From [Eubacterium] saphenum (GTDB lineage Bacteria > Bacillota > Clostridia > Lachnospirales > Anaerotignaceae): a DNA stretch of 64,000 bases. The position numbers and the translations under genes are program-made. Below the pieces are notes generated by a model that saw only the letters and a list, made by a program, of their open reading frames with translations, did not search any database and was not told the origin of the DNA. Of the stretch, positions 43,704 to 52,141 are shown in pieces (the first letter of the stretch is position 1; every line of letters begins with the position of its first letter). The stretch covers positions 1-64,000 of the forward strand of contig SFGI01000004.1 of assembly GCA_004557645.1 (NCBI GenBank). The letters run 5' to 3'.

Positions 43704-44737
43704 TGTTTGTTTTTGATATGGGCATTGAAATAGTAGATGATGAAGCACAGCACGATCACCGTCAGCGTCACGACCACGATGGTACTGGAATCCTTAAAGC
43801 TGATAAAGATAGCCAAAAGTCCCAGCAGCAGGCTGATGGTATACATAATGAGTACCGCCTGTCTCTGGTTAAAGCCATGGTCGATCAGCTTATGATGCAG
43901 ATGTCCTCTGTCCGCCTGCATGATGGGCTGGTTTTTTGCCATACGGCGCAGCATAGCGCAGATGGTATCAAACACAGGTAGGCCCACGCACAGCACGCTG
44001 ACGATCATCGCCAGCAGGGCATAGCCCTTGAATACCCCAAGGATACTGGTCACCGCCAGCACAAAGCCCAAAAAGGTAGAGCCCGTATCACCCATGAAGA
44101 TCTCCGCAGGGTTAAAATTACGAGGCAGAAAGCCCAGACACGCCCCTGCCAGTGCTGCTGTCAGCACCACCGCTGTGGTGGAGCCGGTCAGGATGCAAAG
44201 GACCATCAGGCTCAGTGCCGCAATGGATGTAACCCCTGCCGCCAAGCCATCCAGACCATCGATCAGGTTCACGGCGTTGGTCACCCCAACGATCCAAACC
44301 AGCGTGATGGGGATACTGAATTTCTGCAAATAGGCTGTCACAGGCCAAAGCACCACCTGAATCCGGGTGCCGGACATAATGACGATCAGCGCCGCCAAGA
44401 TCTGCACGCAGAATTTCAGCTTTGCAGGCAGGTTTTTCATATCATCCACCACGCCCAGACCTGCGATCATCAGGGCACCGATGAGAAAGCCCGCAAACTG
44501 CTTGGCATTCATGCTCTTATCAAAATGATATACCATCAATACTGTGATGATGAAACCCAGCACGATGGCTACCCCGCCCATACGGGGCATCGGTTTTTTA
44601 TGCACGCCTCTGTCCTTTGGATAGTCGATGGCACCGCATTTGACGGAAAGCCATTTGGCAAAGGGTGTCGTCACCAGGGTGATGGCGAAGGCACAGGCAA
44701 AGGCCGCAATATACAATAACCAATTATGTTCTGTCAA
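43694..44737 (-). CDS. WecA/TagO-type undecaprenyl-phosphate sugar-1-phosphate transferase
   Basis: This 347-residue membrane enzyme of the MraY/WecA family has about 10 helices. DYPKDRGVHKKPMPRMGGVAI near the N-terminus, NLIDGLDGLAAG (about residues 150-160) and MGDTGSTFLGF are its Mg/UDP-sugar motifs; the cytoplasmic RGHLHHKLID loop marks WecA/TagO rather than MraY. It likely starts teichoic acid or polysaccharide chains with GlcNAc-1-P. A TTG start at 44737 is chosen, 9 bases after GGAGGAG; the open frame further upstream lies in repeat D2. Confidence 0.88.
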   Translation of the reverse strand: MTEHNWLLYIAAFACAFAITLVTTPFAKWLSVKCGAIDYPKDRGVHKKPMPRMGGVAIVLGFIITVLMVYHFDKSMNAKQFAGFLIGALMIAGLGVVDDMKNLPAKLKFCVQILAALIVIMSGTRIQVVLWPVTAYLQKFSIPITLVWIVGVTNAVNLIDGLDGLAAGVTSIAALSLMVLCILTGSTTAVVLTAALAGACLGFLPRNFNPAEIFMGDTGSTFLGFVLAVTSILGVFKGYALLAMIVSVLCVGLPVFDTICAMLRRMAKNQPIMQADRGHLHHKLIDHGFNQRQAVLIMYTISLLLGLLAIFISFKDSSTIVVVTLTVIVLCFIIYYFNAHIKNKQDK

Positions 44738-44759
44738 AATGAATCTCTCCTCCCAGGGG

Positions 44760-44935
44760 GCGGCACAGCCCCCCCCTTCGCCAAAATCAGGATTTTGGCG
44801 AGTTATAACAGAAGAATAAACAGACTCATTCCAGCGGCATAAATGCCTTGAAACTCGCTGTTTTCCTCGGCGGAAGTAAATTCCGCCTGCGGATTCCATT
44901 CAGGAGACCCTTCGTTTCCCGAACCCTTCCGCTTT
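44760..44935. repeat. Dispersed repeat family D, copy 2
   Basis: Homologous to 11935-12115. Stems here are TCGCCAAAAT/ATTTTGGCGA, GGCGGAA/TTCCGCC and the shared GGCAT-AA-ATGCC. It fills the gap between upp and the WecA/TagO gene, both on the minus strand, so it is probably transcribed. Confidence 0.75.
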
Positions 44936-44946
44936 TTATGTCAATG

Positions 44947-45573
44947 TTACTTTGTACCGAAGATACGGTCGCCTGCATCCCCCAGACCGGGCACGATGTA
45001 GCCATGTTCATTCAGCCTGCCATCGTAAGCCGCTGCGTAGATATCCACATCGGGGTGGTTTTTCTGCAGCCGTTCCACGCCGTCAGGTGCAGCCAAAATG
45101 CACAGGAAGATGATCTTCTGCACGCCTCTGGCCTTCAGAAAGCCAATTGCCGCATCAGCAGAGCCGCCGGTAGCCAGCATAGGGTCTACCAGAAATACGG
45201 TTCTTTCTGCCACATCGGCAGGCAGCTTGCAGTAATATTCCACAGGCTCCAGTGTTTCTTCGTCACGATACAGACCGATATGCCCGATCTTCGCCGTAGG
45301 CACCAGATGCAGGATACCGTCTGTCATGCCGATGCCTGCCCGCAGGATAGGCACCACTGCCAGCTTGGTATCGATAGTTCTGCATGTGGCATCTGAGATA
45401 GGCGTTGTCACTTCCACGTCTGTCAGGGGCAGGTCTCTGGTTGCTTCGTAAAACAGCAGAGATGCCACTTCCCCTATGATCTCACGGAATTCTTTTGTAC
45501 CGGTTTCTTTGCTTCTCAGCATCGCCATTTTGGTATGGATCAGGGGATGCTCAGATACAAAAAATTTGCTCAT
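44947..45573 (-). CDS. upp: Uracil phosphoribosyltransferase
   Basis: This 208-residue enzyme makes UMP from uracil and PRPP. The PRPP-binding motif is VFLVDPMLATGGSA (about residues 128-141), and the C-terminal GLGDAGDRIFGT is the uracil-binding end. It begins HPLIHTKMAMLRSKETGTKEFR, as in the family. It follows rpiB by 12 bases. Confidence 0.97.
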   Translation of the reverse strand: MSKFFVSEHPLIHTKMAMLRSKETGTKEFREIIGEVASLLFYEATRDLPLTDVEVTTPISDATCRTIDTKLAVVPILRAGIGMTDGILHLVPTAKIGHIGLYRDEETLEPVEYYCKLPADVAERTVFLVDPMLATGGSADAAIGFLKARGVQKIIFLCILAAPDGVERLQKNHPDVDIYAAAYDGRLNEHGYIVPGLGDAGDRIFGTK

Positions 45574-45585
45574 GCAGTCACCTTC

Positions 45586-46014
45586 TTAGTCTTCGATCTG
45601 ATTGATTCTTCTGATGTGGCGTTCATCATTGGAAAAAGGTGTTTCCAGGAACGCTTTCACAATTTCCAGCGCCAGGCCGGGGCCTGTTACTCTGGCACCC
45701 ATAGCCAGAATGTTGGCATCGTTATGTTCTCTTGTTGCCTTTGCGGAGAATACATCGCCGCACAGAGCCGCACGGATGCCTTTTACCTTGTTTGCAGCGA
45801 TAGAGATGCCGATGCCTGTGCCGCAGATCAGGATGCCTTTTTCACATTCGCCATCGGCTACTGCGTGGGCAACTGCTTTGCCGTAAGCAGGGTAATCCAC
45901 AGATTCTTCGGAGAATGTACCGAAGTTTTTATATTCGATCTTGTTATCTTCCAGATATTTGATGACTTCTTTCATCAGAGGGTAACCGCCGTGGTCGCAA
46001 CCCAGTGCCAACAT
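45586..46014 (-). CDS. rpiB: Ribose-5-phosphate isomerase B
   Basis: This 142-residue isomerase interconverts ribose-5-P and ribulose-5-P. It opens MLALGCDHGGYPLMKEVIKYL, keeps CGTGIGISIAANK with the catalytic Cys region (about residues 65-78) and ends in a family-typical HIRRINQIE. Related proteins act on other sugar phosphates, but the context with upp and the PRPP-using salvage genes fits ribose-5-P. Confidence 0.94.
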   Translation of the reverse strand: MLALGCDHGGYPLMKEVIKYLEDNKIEYKNFGTFSEESVDYPAYGKAVAHAVADGECEKGILICGTGIGISIAANKVKGIRAALCGDVFSAKATREHNDANILAMGARVTGPGLALEIVKAFLETPFSNDERHIRRINQIED

Positions 46015-46077
46015 AATAAAACACTCCTTTTTTATTTGTCCGATTCTAATATATCCTGCAAAAAACCAAATGCCGGC

Positions 46078-47151
46078 TTAGCTGTCGCCTGTTTTTTTCG
46101 CCTCGATCATTTGGTATCCTGCTGCCTTGTTCAGGCGGTTCATGATGGCCATTCCTTCCCCCTCTTCGGAGAATACTTCGGAATAGACCTTTTCCGCGCC
46201 CAAAAAGTCGAATTTTCTCAGTAATTTGAACAGGTTTGCCCCAATTTCCTCGGGTCTTTCCCTGCTGCCCAAAGAAAGGATGATATCCGCATGGTAGAGG
46301 TCTTTGGTTTCCTCCGTTGCCATGACGCCTGTTTTCTTTCCGTTGGACATATCCAGTGCCGCCAGACGATTGATCTCGTCGGCAACCGCCTGTTTTTCCC
46401 CTTTTACAAGGATGACTTCCGCCTTGGGGGAATAATGGGTATATTTCATACCCGGTGCCTTGGGCTTCAAATCTGCCGCAGGCTTTGTCAGGATCGCCGG
46501 GTCGATCTCCACTCTGCCGACCACTTCTTCCATCATTTCCTTTGTCACCGCGCCGGGGCGCAGGATCATGGGCACATCGCCGGAAACATCCACAATGGTG
46601 GATTCCAGTCCCCATTCTGCCGCGCCGCCGTCCACAATCATGTCAATTTTCCCATTCAGGTCATATTCCACATGGGAGGCACGGGTGGGGCTGGGCTTGC
46701 CGGAAGAATTGGCGCTGGGGGCTGCGATGGGCAGTCCTGCCGCCTTGATGATTGCCCTTGCCACGGGGTGGCTGGGGAAGCGCACGGCAACCGTATCCAA
46801 TCCGCCTGTGGCCTTGGCAGGCACGATATCCGCCTTGGGAAAGACCATGGTCAAAGGGCCGGGCCAGAAAGCATCCATCAGCTTTTTCGCAGCAGGGGAA
46901 ATTTCCCGCACGATGGCATCCAGTTCATCAAATTCGGAAATGTGTAAGATCAAAGGATTGTCCGAAGGACGCCCCTTTGCCAGGTAAATTTTTTCACAGG
47001 CCGCGCCGTCCAGTCCATTCCCGCCCAAGCCGTAAACGGTTTCCGTAGGGAAAGCAACCAGACCTCCTTCCTGCAAGATCTTTGCAGCTGTCTGGATGAC
47101 TTCCGCAGATTCGGGCTGGCTCAGGTCGACCTTTGCCAGTATCGTCTTCAT
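46078..47151 (-). CDS. L-threonylcarbamoyladenylate synthase (Sua5/YwlC)
   Basis: This 357-residue protein makes threonylcarbamoyl-AMP for the t6A37 tRNA modification. The N-terminal YrdC domain has GGLVAFPTETVYGLGGNG (about 31-48), KGRPSDNPL and SANSSGKPSPT; a linker leads to the C-terminal Sua5 domain (about 225-350). The two-domain form matches YwlC. It starts 4 bases after the SEC-C gene. Confidence 0.95.
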   Translation of the reverse strand: MKTILAKVDLSQPESAEVIQTAAKILQEGGLVAFPTETVYGLGGNGLDGAACEKIYLAKGRPSDNPLILHISEFDELDAIVREISPAAKKLMDAFWPGPLTMVFPKADIVPAKATGGLDTVAVRFPSHPVARAIIKAAGLPIAAPSANSSGKPSPTRASHVEYDLNGKIDMIVDGGAAEWGLESTIVDVSGDVPMILRPGAVTKEMMEEVVGRVEIDPAILTKPAADLKPKAPGMKYTHYSPKAEVILVKGEKQAVADEINRLAALDMSNGKKTGVMATEETKDLYHADIILSLGSRERPEEIGANLFKLLRKFDFLGAEKVYSEVFSEEGEGMAIMNRLNKAAGYQMIEAKKTGDS

Positions 47152-47155
47152 GGTC

Positions 47156-47656
47156 TTATGCGTTTGCGCCGCAGCATTTTTTGTATTTTTTGCCGGAACC
47201 GCAAGGGCAGGGATCGTTACGGCCGATCTTTTCGCCTTTTACGATGGTTTTGGATTTTTTCTGTTCCAGCGCCAGTCTTTTTCTTGTTTCTTCATCGAAG
47301 ATACCATCCCACTGGGGCAGTGTGGACAGGTGTTCTGCTTTGTATTCGATCATCAGCTTGAACAGCTTTTCAAAGTTGATATTGATGCAAACCTGGCTGT
47401 CCTCTGTCAGAGATTCCATTTCAAAGGGTTCTTCCAGGGAAGCGTTCAGGCCGTCGATAAAAGCAACGATCATTTCTGCTGTCATGTTGAAGCGTTCTGC
47501 CAGCTCGGAAATCTTGCCTTCCACTTTTTCTACCTTTTCGCCGATGATGTATTCATAGATCTTCTGTTCCTTGGGCAGGTATTCTTCCCAAACAGCTTCA
47601 ATGCTGCTGCCTTCCTGAGAAAATGCCTTTTTCATCCAGTTTTCATATAAGCTCAT
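47156..47656 (-). CDS. SEC-C motif protein
   Basis: This 166-residue protein has a helical body, a KIGRNDPCPCGSGKKYKKCCG SEC-C zinc motif at the end (C-x-C-x8-C-C) and no SecA-like ATPase part. SEC-C tails bind zinc and can contact SecB or ribosomes, but the role of this stand-alone type is not known. It lies just ahead of the Sua5 gene and shares its unit. Confidence 0.8.
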   Translation of the reverse strand: MSLYENWMKKAFSQEGSSIEAVWEEYLPKEQKIYEYIIGEKVEKVEGKISELAERFNMTAEMIVAFIDGLNASLEEPFEMESLTEDSQVCININFEKLFKLMIEYKAEHLSTLPQWDGIFDEETRKRLALEQKKSKTIVKGEKIGRNDPCPCGSGKKYKKCCGANA

Positions 47657-47786
47657 GCTAGTCTCTCCTTCGAATTTCTTATTTTTTCACAGATTACTCC
47701 ATTCTTTCAAATAATACTATGATTTTCCCCCATTTGCAACAAAAAAAGCACCGATCCCCAAGGAAAAAAATGAAACCCGCAAGAAA

Positions 47787-47812
47787 GGCCCCGGGAAGCA
47801 AACCCCGAGGCC
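47787..47812 (-). terminator. Terminator of the Usp-like gene
   Basis: On the minus strand GGCCTCGGGG and CCCGGGGCC pair (one mismatch), followed by TTTCTTG. Moderate quality. Confidence 0.6.
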
Positions 47813-47820
47813 AGTATTTT

Positions 47821-48261
47821 TTATCCGATTTTTCTTCTGTCTGCCTGTTCCTCCTCCGCAGGGGGATATAACAGCACTTCCACCCCTTCCGGCAGGGCAG
47901 CCAGGATTTTTTCTAATTCATTTTCTCTTTTCTTTTTGCCCTTCTTTTCTTCCCTTGCAGGCGGCTGTCCCAAAATCACCTGGGTGATCTCTTCCTTCTG
48001 CGCAAAACGGCTGATATAGGCTGCCACATCTTCTTCGCAGGCCAGATGGATGATGCCGCCCCTTCTGCAGCCGTAATCCACCAGATTCTGCAGCAGCTTC
48101 AGGGTATCGTTGCTTTCAAATACACTGCCGCCCCTCTGCACATGGAGGATATGCAGCTCCCCACCGCAGGAACGGGCTATGGCAAAGCCATATTCGATCA
48201 ATCGCAGAGAACTTTTCTGCGCCGTTACCAAAACCAAAATCTTTTCCAAAGTTTTCTCCAT
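47821..48261 (-). CDS. Universal stress protein-like domain protein
   Basis: This 146-residue protein has a Usp/KdpD-like alpha/beta fold: KILVLVTAQKSSLRLIEYGFAIARSCGGELHILHV, and later ITQVILGQPP. The usual ATP-binding G-x2-G-x9-G-S/T motif is not kept, so ATP binding is doubtful. The end is charged (EEKKGKKKRENELEKIL ... EEEQADRRKIG). Function unknown. Confidence 0.75.
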   Translation of the reverse strand: MEKTLEKILVLVTAQKSSLRLIEYGFAIARSCGGELHILHVQRGGSVFESNDTLKLLQNLVDYGCRRGGIIHLACEEDVAAYISRFAQKEEITQVILGQPPAREEKKGKKKRENELEKILAALPEGVEVLLYPPAEEEQADRRKIG

Positions 48262-48366
48262 ATCAAATTCCTCCTTTTTTCACATCTCCCCTCTCTTTCT
48301 CTATTGCATAGTGTAACAAATGATTCTTAGAAATTCCCGACATTTTTATTAAGACTTTCTTACAAA

Positions 48367-48400
48367 TAAAAAAAGGCATGCCCTTTTTCAGAGCATACCT
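48367..48400 (-). terminator. Lipoprotein-gene terminator
   Basis: On the minus strand AGGTATGCTC pairs with GGGCATGCCT (two G-U pairs), followed by TTTTTTTA. Confidence 0.75.
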
Positions 48401-48408
48401 CGCTTTTC

Positions 48409-48888
48409 TTATTCTTCTTCGATTTCCAGTTGGGCTGTATCATCAGACAATTCTTCTTCGTCTGCCTCTGTTTCTGTGGGTTCTGTTTCAGGGGCTTCCT
48501 GGCCGATCTCCACCACAGGCTCGCCGTCTGTATCGATGGAGAAGGTCAGGATGGTCTCATCCTCAAAATCCACACCTTCCCAGATCATGGTCTTATCATC
48601 GGCAAAGGTCATCTGCACCTGCCAGCCATCCTCCGCCACAGGCATCTGACCTGCCATGGAAACGGGCATGCCATAGCTGTTTTTCCATTCCGCCTCTGTC
48701 AAGGTGATCTCAGACCAATCTGCATCATCCGCATAGCGGATCTCCAGCTTGGAAACATCCATACCCGTCTGATTTTCGAAAACCATATCATATTCTACTT
48801 CCTGGGTAGCCACTTCTTCGCCGCCGCAGGCTGTCACGCCGACGGCTGTAAAAGCTGCCAGCAGCATTGTCAACATTCTTTTTTTCAT
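48409..48888 (-). CDS. Predicted lipoprotein of unknown function
   Basis: This 159-residue protein has a signal peptide and lipobox VTAC with Cys21. The mature part is acidic, with a beta-rich middle (YDMVFENQTGMDVSKLEIRYADD) and a Glu/Thr-rich tail (TEPTETEADEEELSDD) with no known motif. It would be anchored to the outside of the cytoplasmic membrane. It follows the cyclophilin lipoprotein gene by 21 bases, so the two may work together. Confidence 0.75.
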   Translation of the reverse strand: MKKRMLTMLLAAFTAVGVTACGGEEVATQEVEYDMVFENQTGMDVSKLEIRYADDADWSEITLTEAEWKNSYGMPVSMAGQMPVAEDGWQVQMTFADDKTMIWEGVDFEDETILTFSIDTDGEPVVEIGQEAPETEPTETEADEEELSDDTAQLEIEEE

Positions 48889-48909
48889 CTTCCCTATTTC
48901 CTTCCCAAC

Positions 48910-49707
48910 TTACTCTGCTGTATAGCTTTCAAATGTGATGCTTTCGATGGTGATATCCTCTACAGGCTTATCGCTTTCATCTGTCTCTGCCCCTGCAATG
49001 GCATCGATGACATCCAGCCCTTCGAATACCTGACCGAAGATAGTATAAGGATTGCCGAAAACATATTCCAGATGGGCAGAACCGCCTTGTTCTCTGTAGT
49101 AGTTCAGCACTTCATCGGGGAACAGCTGGCTGAAGGTATAATAGTTGCCGTCGGTCAGTGTTACGCCCAGTTCTTCTTCATTATTATCTCTTGCATCCTG
49201 CAGTGCTGCCAGTGCATCTTCCATTACGTCCTTCTGCTGCACGATGAAGAACTGGCTGCCGTTTGTGCCGGGGCCTGCGTTTGCCATGGCAACTGCCCCT
49301 CTATAGTAATGCAGTTTCGGGGAAATTTCATCGGCGAAAGGTTCGCCCCAGCAGCTTTCGCCGCCTCTGCCTGTGCCTTCGGGGTCACCTGTCTGCACCA
49401 TGAAATTATCGATGACACGGTGGAACAGCAGGCCATCATAATAACCGCTTTTCGCCAGTGTCTTAAAATTTTCCACTGCCTTGGGTGCTTCTTCGGGGTA
49501 GAACATCATCTTCACGACCCCTGCGGATGTGGTGATGACTGCGATCTCGTCCCCTTCTGAGGGCATCTGGGCCTGCAGGATGGATGTTGTATCTGTATTT
49601 TCTGCTGCTGTCTGGTCTGTGTTTTCTGTAGATACTTCCTTACCACAGGCAGCAGCACCAAAAGCCACTACCGCCGCCAGAGCCAGTGCAAGATATTTTT
49701 TCTTCAT
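48910..49707 (-). CDS. Cyclophilin-type peptidyl-prolyl isomerase lipoprotein
   Basis: This 265-residue lipoprotein (lipobox GAAAC, Cys21) has a cyclophilin domain: VVKMMFYPEEAPKAVENF, GLLFHRVIDNFMVQTGDPEGTGRGG (catalytic Arg in FHRV), NGSQFFIV and FGQVFEGLDVIDAI. It would catalyse prolyl isomerisation in exported proteins at the membrane surface. A 35-residue insert around residues 165-200 (ALQDARDNNEEELGVTL) is not part of the minimal domain. Confidence 0.92.
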   Translation of the reverse strand: MKKKYLALALAAVVAFGAAACGKEVSTENTDQTAAENTDTTSILQAQMPSEGDEIAVITTSAGVVKMMFYPEEAPKAVENFKTLAKSGYYDGLLFHRVIDNFMVQTGDPEGTGRGGESCWGEPFADEISPKLHYYRGAVAMANAGPGTNGSQFFIVQQKDVMEDALAALQDARDNNEEELGVTLTDGNYYTFSQLFPDEVLNYYREQGGSAHLEYVFGNPYTIFGQVFEGLDVIDAIAGAETDESDKPVEDITIESITFESYTAE

Positions 49708-49820
49708 TTTACTTTCCTCCGTTTTCCTTTTTCATAAAGACCATTGTAGTCTATGCAAGCAAAGGGTGTCAATTTGCAAATTCTTAAGAGTTTCTTAAAA
49801 TCCCCCAAAAATCAGACCTT

Positions 49821-50888
49821 TCAGCGCATGAGTGCCTTGATCTGTGTCATGACTGCTTCTACGCCATCCCCTGCGCGGCTTTTTTCCATCGCCGCCACAT
49901 ATTTGTCTTTGTTTTCATAAAGGGCGAAAATCTCCTTCTGCATGGATGCCGGTGTCATTTCATCCTCATCCAGCACACGGGCAAAGCCCTGTTTTTCGAA
50001 AGATGCCGCATTCAGGATCTGGTCGCCGCGGCTGGCTCTTGCGCTCAGGGGGATCAGCAGATGGGGCTTTTTCAGCGCCAAAAATTCCGAAATGGAGTTG
50101 CTGCCTGCCCGGGAAACGATAAAATCTGCCGCCGCAAACAAGTCGTTCAGCCCATCGGAAACATATTCAAACTGTTTATAGTCTGCTCTGCCCAGCAGTT
50201 TTTCATCCAGATTGCCTTTGCCGCAAAGGTGGATGATATCGAAGGTTTTTGTCAGCTCAGGCAAAATTTCCCGCAGGCAGTTGTTCAGCTTCACTGCCCC
50301 CAAAGAACCGCCCATCATCAGCAGAACGGGCTTTTCGCCGCTGAAACCGCAGGCCGCCAGACCTTTGGCCCTGTCCCCTTCAAAGAGTTCCTTACGGATG
50401 GGTGTGCCTGTGTGGACACCCTTGCCCTTGGGCACATACTGCAGGGTCTCGGGGAAGGTGGAGCAGATCACCCTTGCAGAGGGCATGGCGATCTTGTTTG
50501 CCAGACCAGGGGTGATATCGGATTCATGGATGATCACGGGAATATTGTTTTTCTTTGCCCCCAGCACAACGGGAACAGCAACGAAACCACCCTTGGAGAA
50601 AACCAGATCGGGTTTCAGCTTTTTCAGCAGCTTTTTCGCCGCATGGATGCCCTTTACCACCTTGAACATATCGGAAAGGTTTTCCTTGGAAAGGTAACGG
50701 CGCAGCTTGCCTGTGGGGATGCCATAATAGGTCACGCCTTCTGCTTCGATCAGGCTGCGTTCGATGCCGTTTTCGGAACCGATATATACGATTTCGTAGC
50801 CTTCTGCTCTTAAATAGGGCAGCAGTGCCAGATTGGGGGTAACATGACCGGCGGTGCCGCCGCCTGTCAACACGATTTTTTTACTCAT
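49821..50888 (-). CDS. murG: UDP-GlcNAc:lipid I GlcNAc transferase MurG
   Basis: This 355-residue GT28 enzyme makes lipid II for peptidoglycan. It opens KIVLTGGGTAGHVTPNLALLPYL (GGTxGH motif) and keeps VFSKGGFVAVPVVL, LMMGGSLGAVKLN and ADFIVSRAGSNSISEFLALKKP for UDP-sugar binding. murG usually lies in the division and cell-wall (dcw) cluster; here it stands alone. It could be a second copy or a moved gene. Confidence 0.94.
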   Translation of the reverse strand: MSKKIVLTGGGTAGHVTPNLALLPYLRAEGYEIVYIGSENGIERSLIEAEGVTYYGIPTGKLRRYLSKENLSDMFKVVKGIHAAKKLLKKLKPDLVFSKGGFVAVPVVLGAKKNNIPVIIHESDITPGLANKIAMPSARVICSTFPETLQYVPKGKGVHTGTPIRKELFEGDRAKGLAACGFSGEKPVLLMMGGSLGAVKLNNCLREILPELTKTFDIIHLCGKGNLDEKLLGRADYKQFEYVSDGLNDLFAAADFIVSRAGSNSISEFLALKKPHLLIPLSARASRGDQILNAASFEKQGFARVLDEDEMTPASMQKEIFALYENKDKYVAAMEKSRAGDGVEAVMTQIKALMR

Positions 50889-51059
50889 CTATATAACCAC
50901 CTTTATTGATATTCTTTAGAAACCTCAACGATTATATCACTAAATGCAGGTTTCTTCCATACTTTTTGCCTATTCTGTGCCCTTTCGGGAAAGAAAAACA
51001 ACCTTTCCGCATAGGATGATAGAAAAAATAAGATATTACCCAGAAAAGGAGAACGACCC

Positions 51060-51578
51060 ATGTATCCATATAATCGAAATACCCGCCTCTACGATACCCA
51101 CACCCGTGCCAAGGAAACCACCATGCAGCCGGACCAGACCGCCCTCCTCTCCTCCGATCGGCGGCTGGAAGAGCTGCTGGTTTTGGCTAGACAGGAAGCC
51201 CATCAAACGGCAAGGAAATTTAAAACCCTGCTGCAGAATACCGACATAGCAGAGGCAGAAGCTATCCTGAAGGCTATGTATCTGGATGGGCTGAAGCACC
51301 TGCGGCTGCTGCGGGAGGTAGGCTTCACCATTTTCGGCAATACCAGCGAGATGGAACCTGCCGTGGAACCGGAAATCACCGCCGATGCCCCCGCCCTGAT
51401 GGAGGAACTGCTGCTGGGGGAAATGGATGATATCAATTTCTATCGCAATCTGCTGTTTGCCATGCCGGAAGAAGACCTGTGGAATGCCTTTTTCGAAATC
51501 ATCACCGACAAGCAGAACCATACCGCCGCTTTGAATCATCTGTATGCAAAATACTTTTGCAAAACCTCTGGGAATTGA
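51060..51578 (+). CDS. Ferritin-like domain protein
   Basis: This 172-residue protein is mostly helical. ELLLGEMDDINFYRNLLFAMPEEDLWNAFFEIITDKQNHTAALNHLYAKY carries a Glu and an ExxH-like pair (DKQNH) as in ferritin-like four-helix bundles, and the middle EAEAILKAMYLDGLKHLRLL has another pair. Iron binding is plausible but weakly supported because the full set of ligands is not clear. GGAGAACGACCC precedes the ATG. Confidence 0.6.
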   Translation: MYPYNRNTRLYDTHTRAKETTMQPDQTALLSSDRRLEELLVLARQEAHQTARKFKTLLQNTDIAEAEAILKAMYLDGLKHLRLLREVGFTIFGNTSEMEPAVEPEITADAPALMEELLLGEMDDINFYRNLLFAMPEEDLWNAFFEIITDKQNHTAALNHLYAKYFCKTSGN

Positions 51579-51686
51579 GGCATATTCGTGGTATCATGTT
51601 CGTGAAAAGCGGAAAAAACTGTATGAAAGCAGCCTTTCATAGCTTCCGCTGGTAGTAAAAATCTCACGAAAGAAAGGAAGATACCC

Positions 51687-52097
51687 ATGAGCGATTGTAT
51701 TTTTTGCAAAATCATTGCAGGAGAGATCCCTTCTGCAACCATATACGAAAACGACGAATTCAAAGTGATTCTGGACAGATTCCCTTCCGGCGAAGGCCAT
51801 GCCCTGATCCTGCCCAAAAACCACGTGGCAAATATCTTTGAGATCGACCCCGAACAGGCAGGCAGAGCCTATGCCCTGGCGGCAAAGCTGGCAAGAGCCA
51901 TGAAGGAAGTGCTGGGCTTCGAACACATGAACATCCTGCAGAATAACGGCACCGTGGCAGGCCAGACGGTGTTCCATTTCCATATCCACCTGATCCCCAG
52001 AAGAGAAGGCGACGGCATCAACGTAACATGGACACCCACAGAACCCACCGATGAACAGATCGCTGCTGTAAAAGCAAAACTGGAAAACCTGATCTGA
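51687..52097 (+). CDS. HIT family nucleotide-binding protein
   Basis: This 136-residue histidine-triad protein starts with CIFCKIIAGEIPSATIYEND (two Cys typical of the Hint branch) and has the triad HFHIHLIPR (about residues 97-105). HIT proteins hydrolyse adenosine phosphoramidates or related nucleotide bonds. GAAAGGAAG precedes the ATG. Confidence 0.95.
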   Translation: MSDCIFCKIIAGEIPSATIYENDEFKVILDRFPSGEGHALILPKNHVANIFEIDPEQAGRAYALAAKLARAMKEVLGFEHMNILQNNGTVAGQTVFHFHIHLIPRREGDGINVTWTPTEPTDEQIAAVKAKLENLI

Positions 52098-52104
52098 GCA
52101 TAAC

Positions 52105-52135
52105 AAGAGCCCCTCTAAAGAGGGGCTCTTTTCTT
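52105..52135. terminator. Bidirectional terminator
   Basis: AGAGCCCCTCT and AGAGGGGCTCT pair with a 2-base loop, followed by TTTTCTT; between the convergent HIT and activase genes. Confidence 0.9.
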
Positions 52136-52141
52136 ATGTAC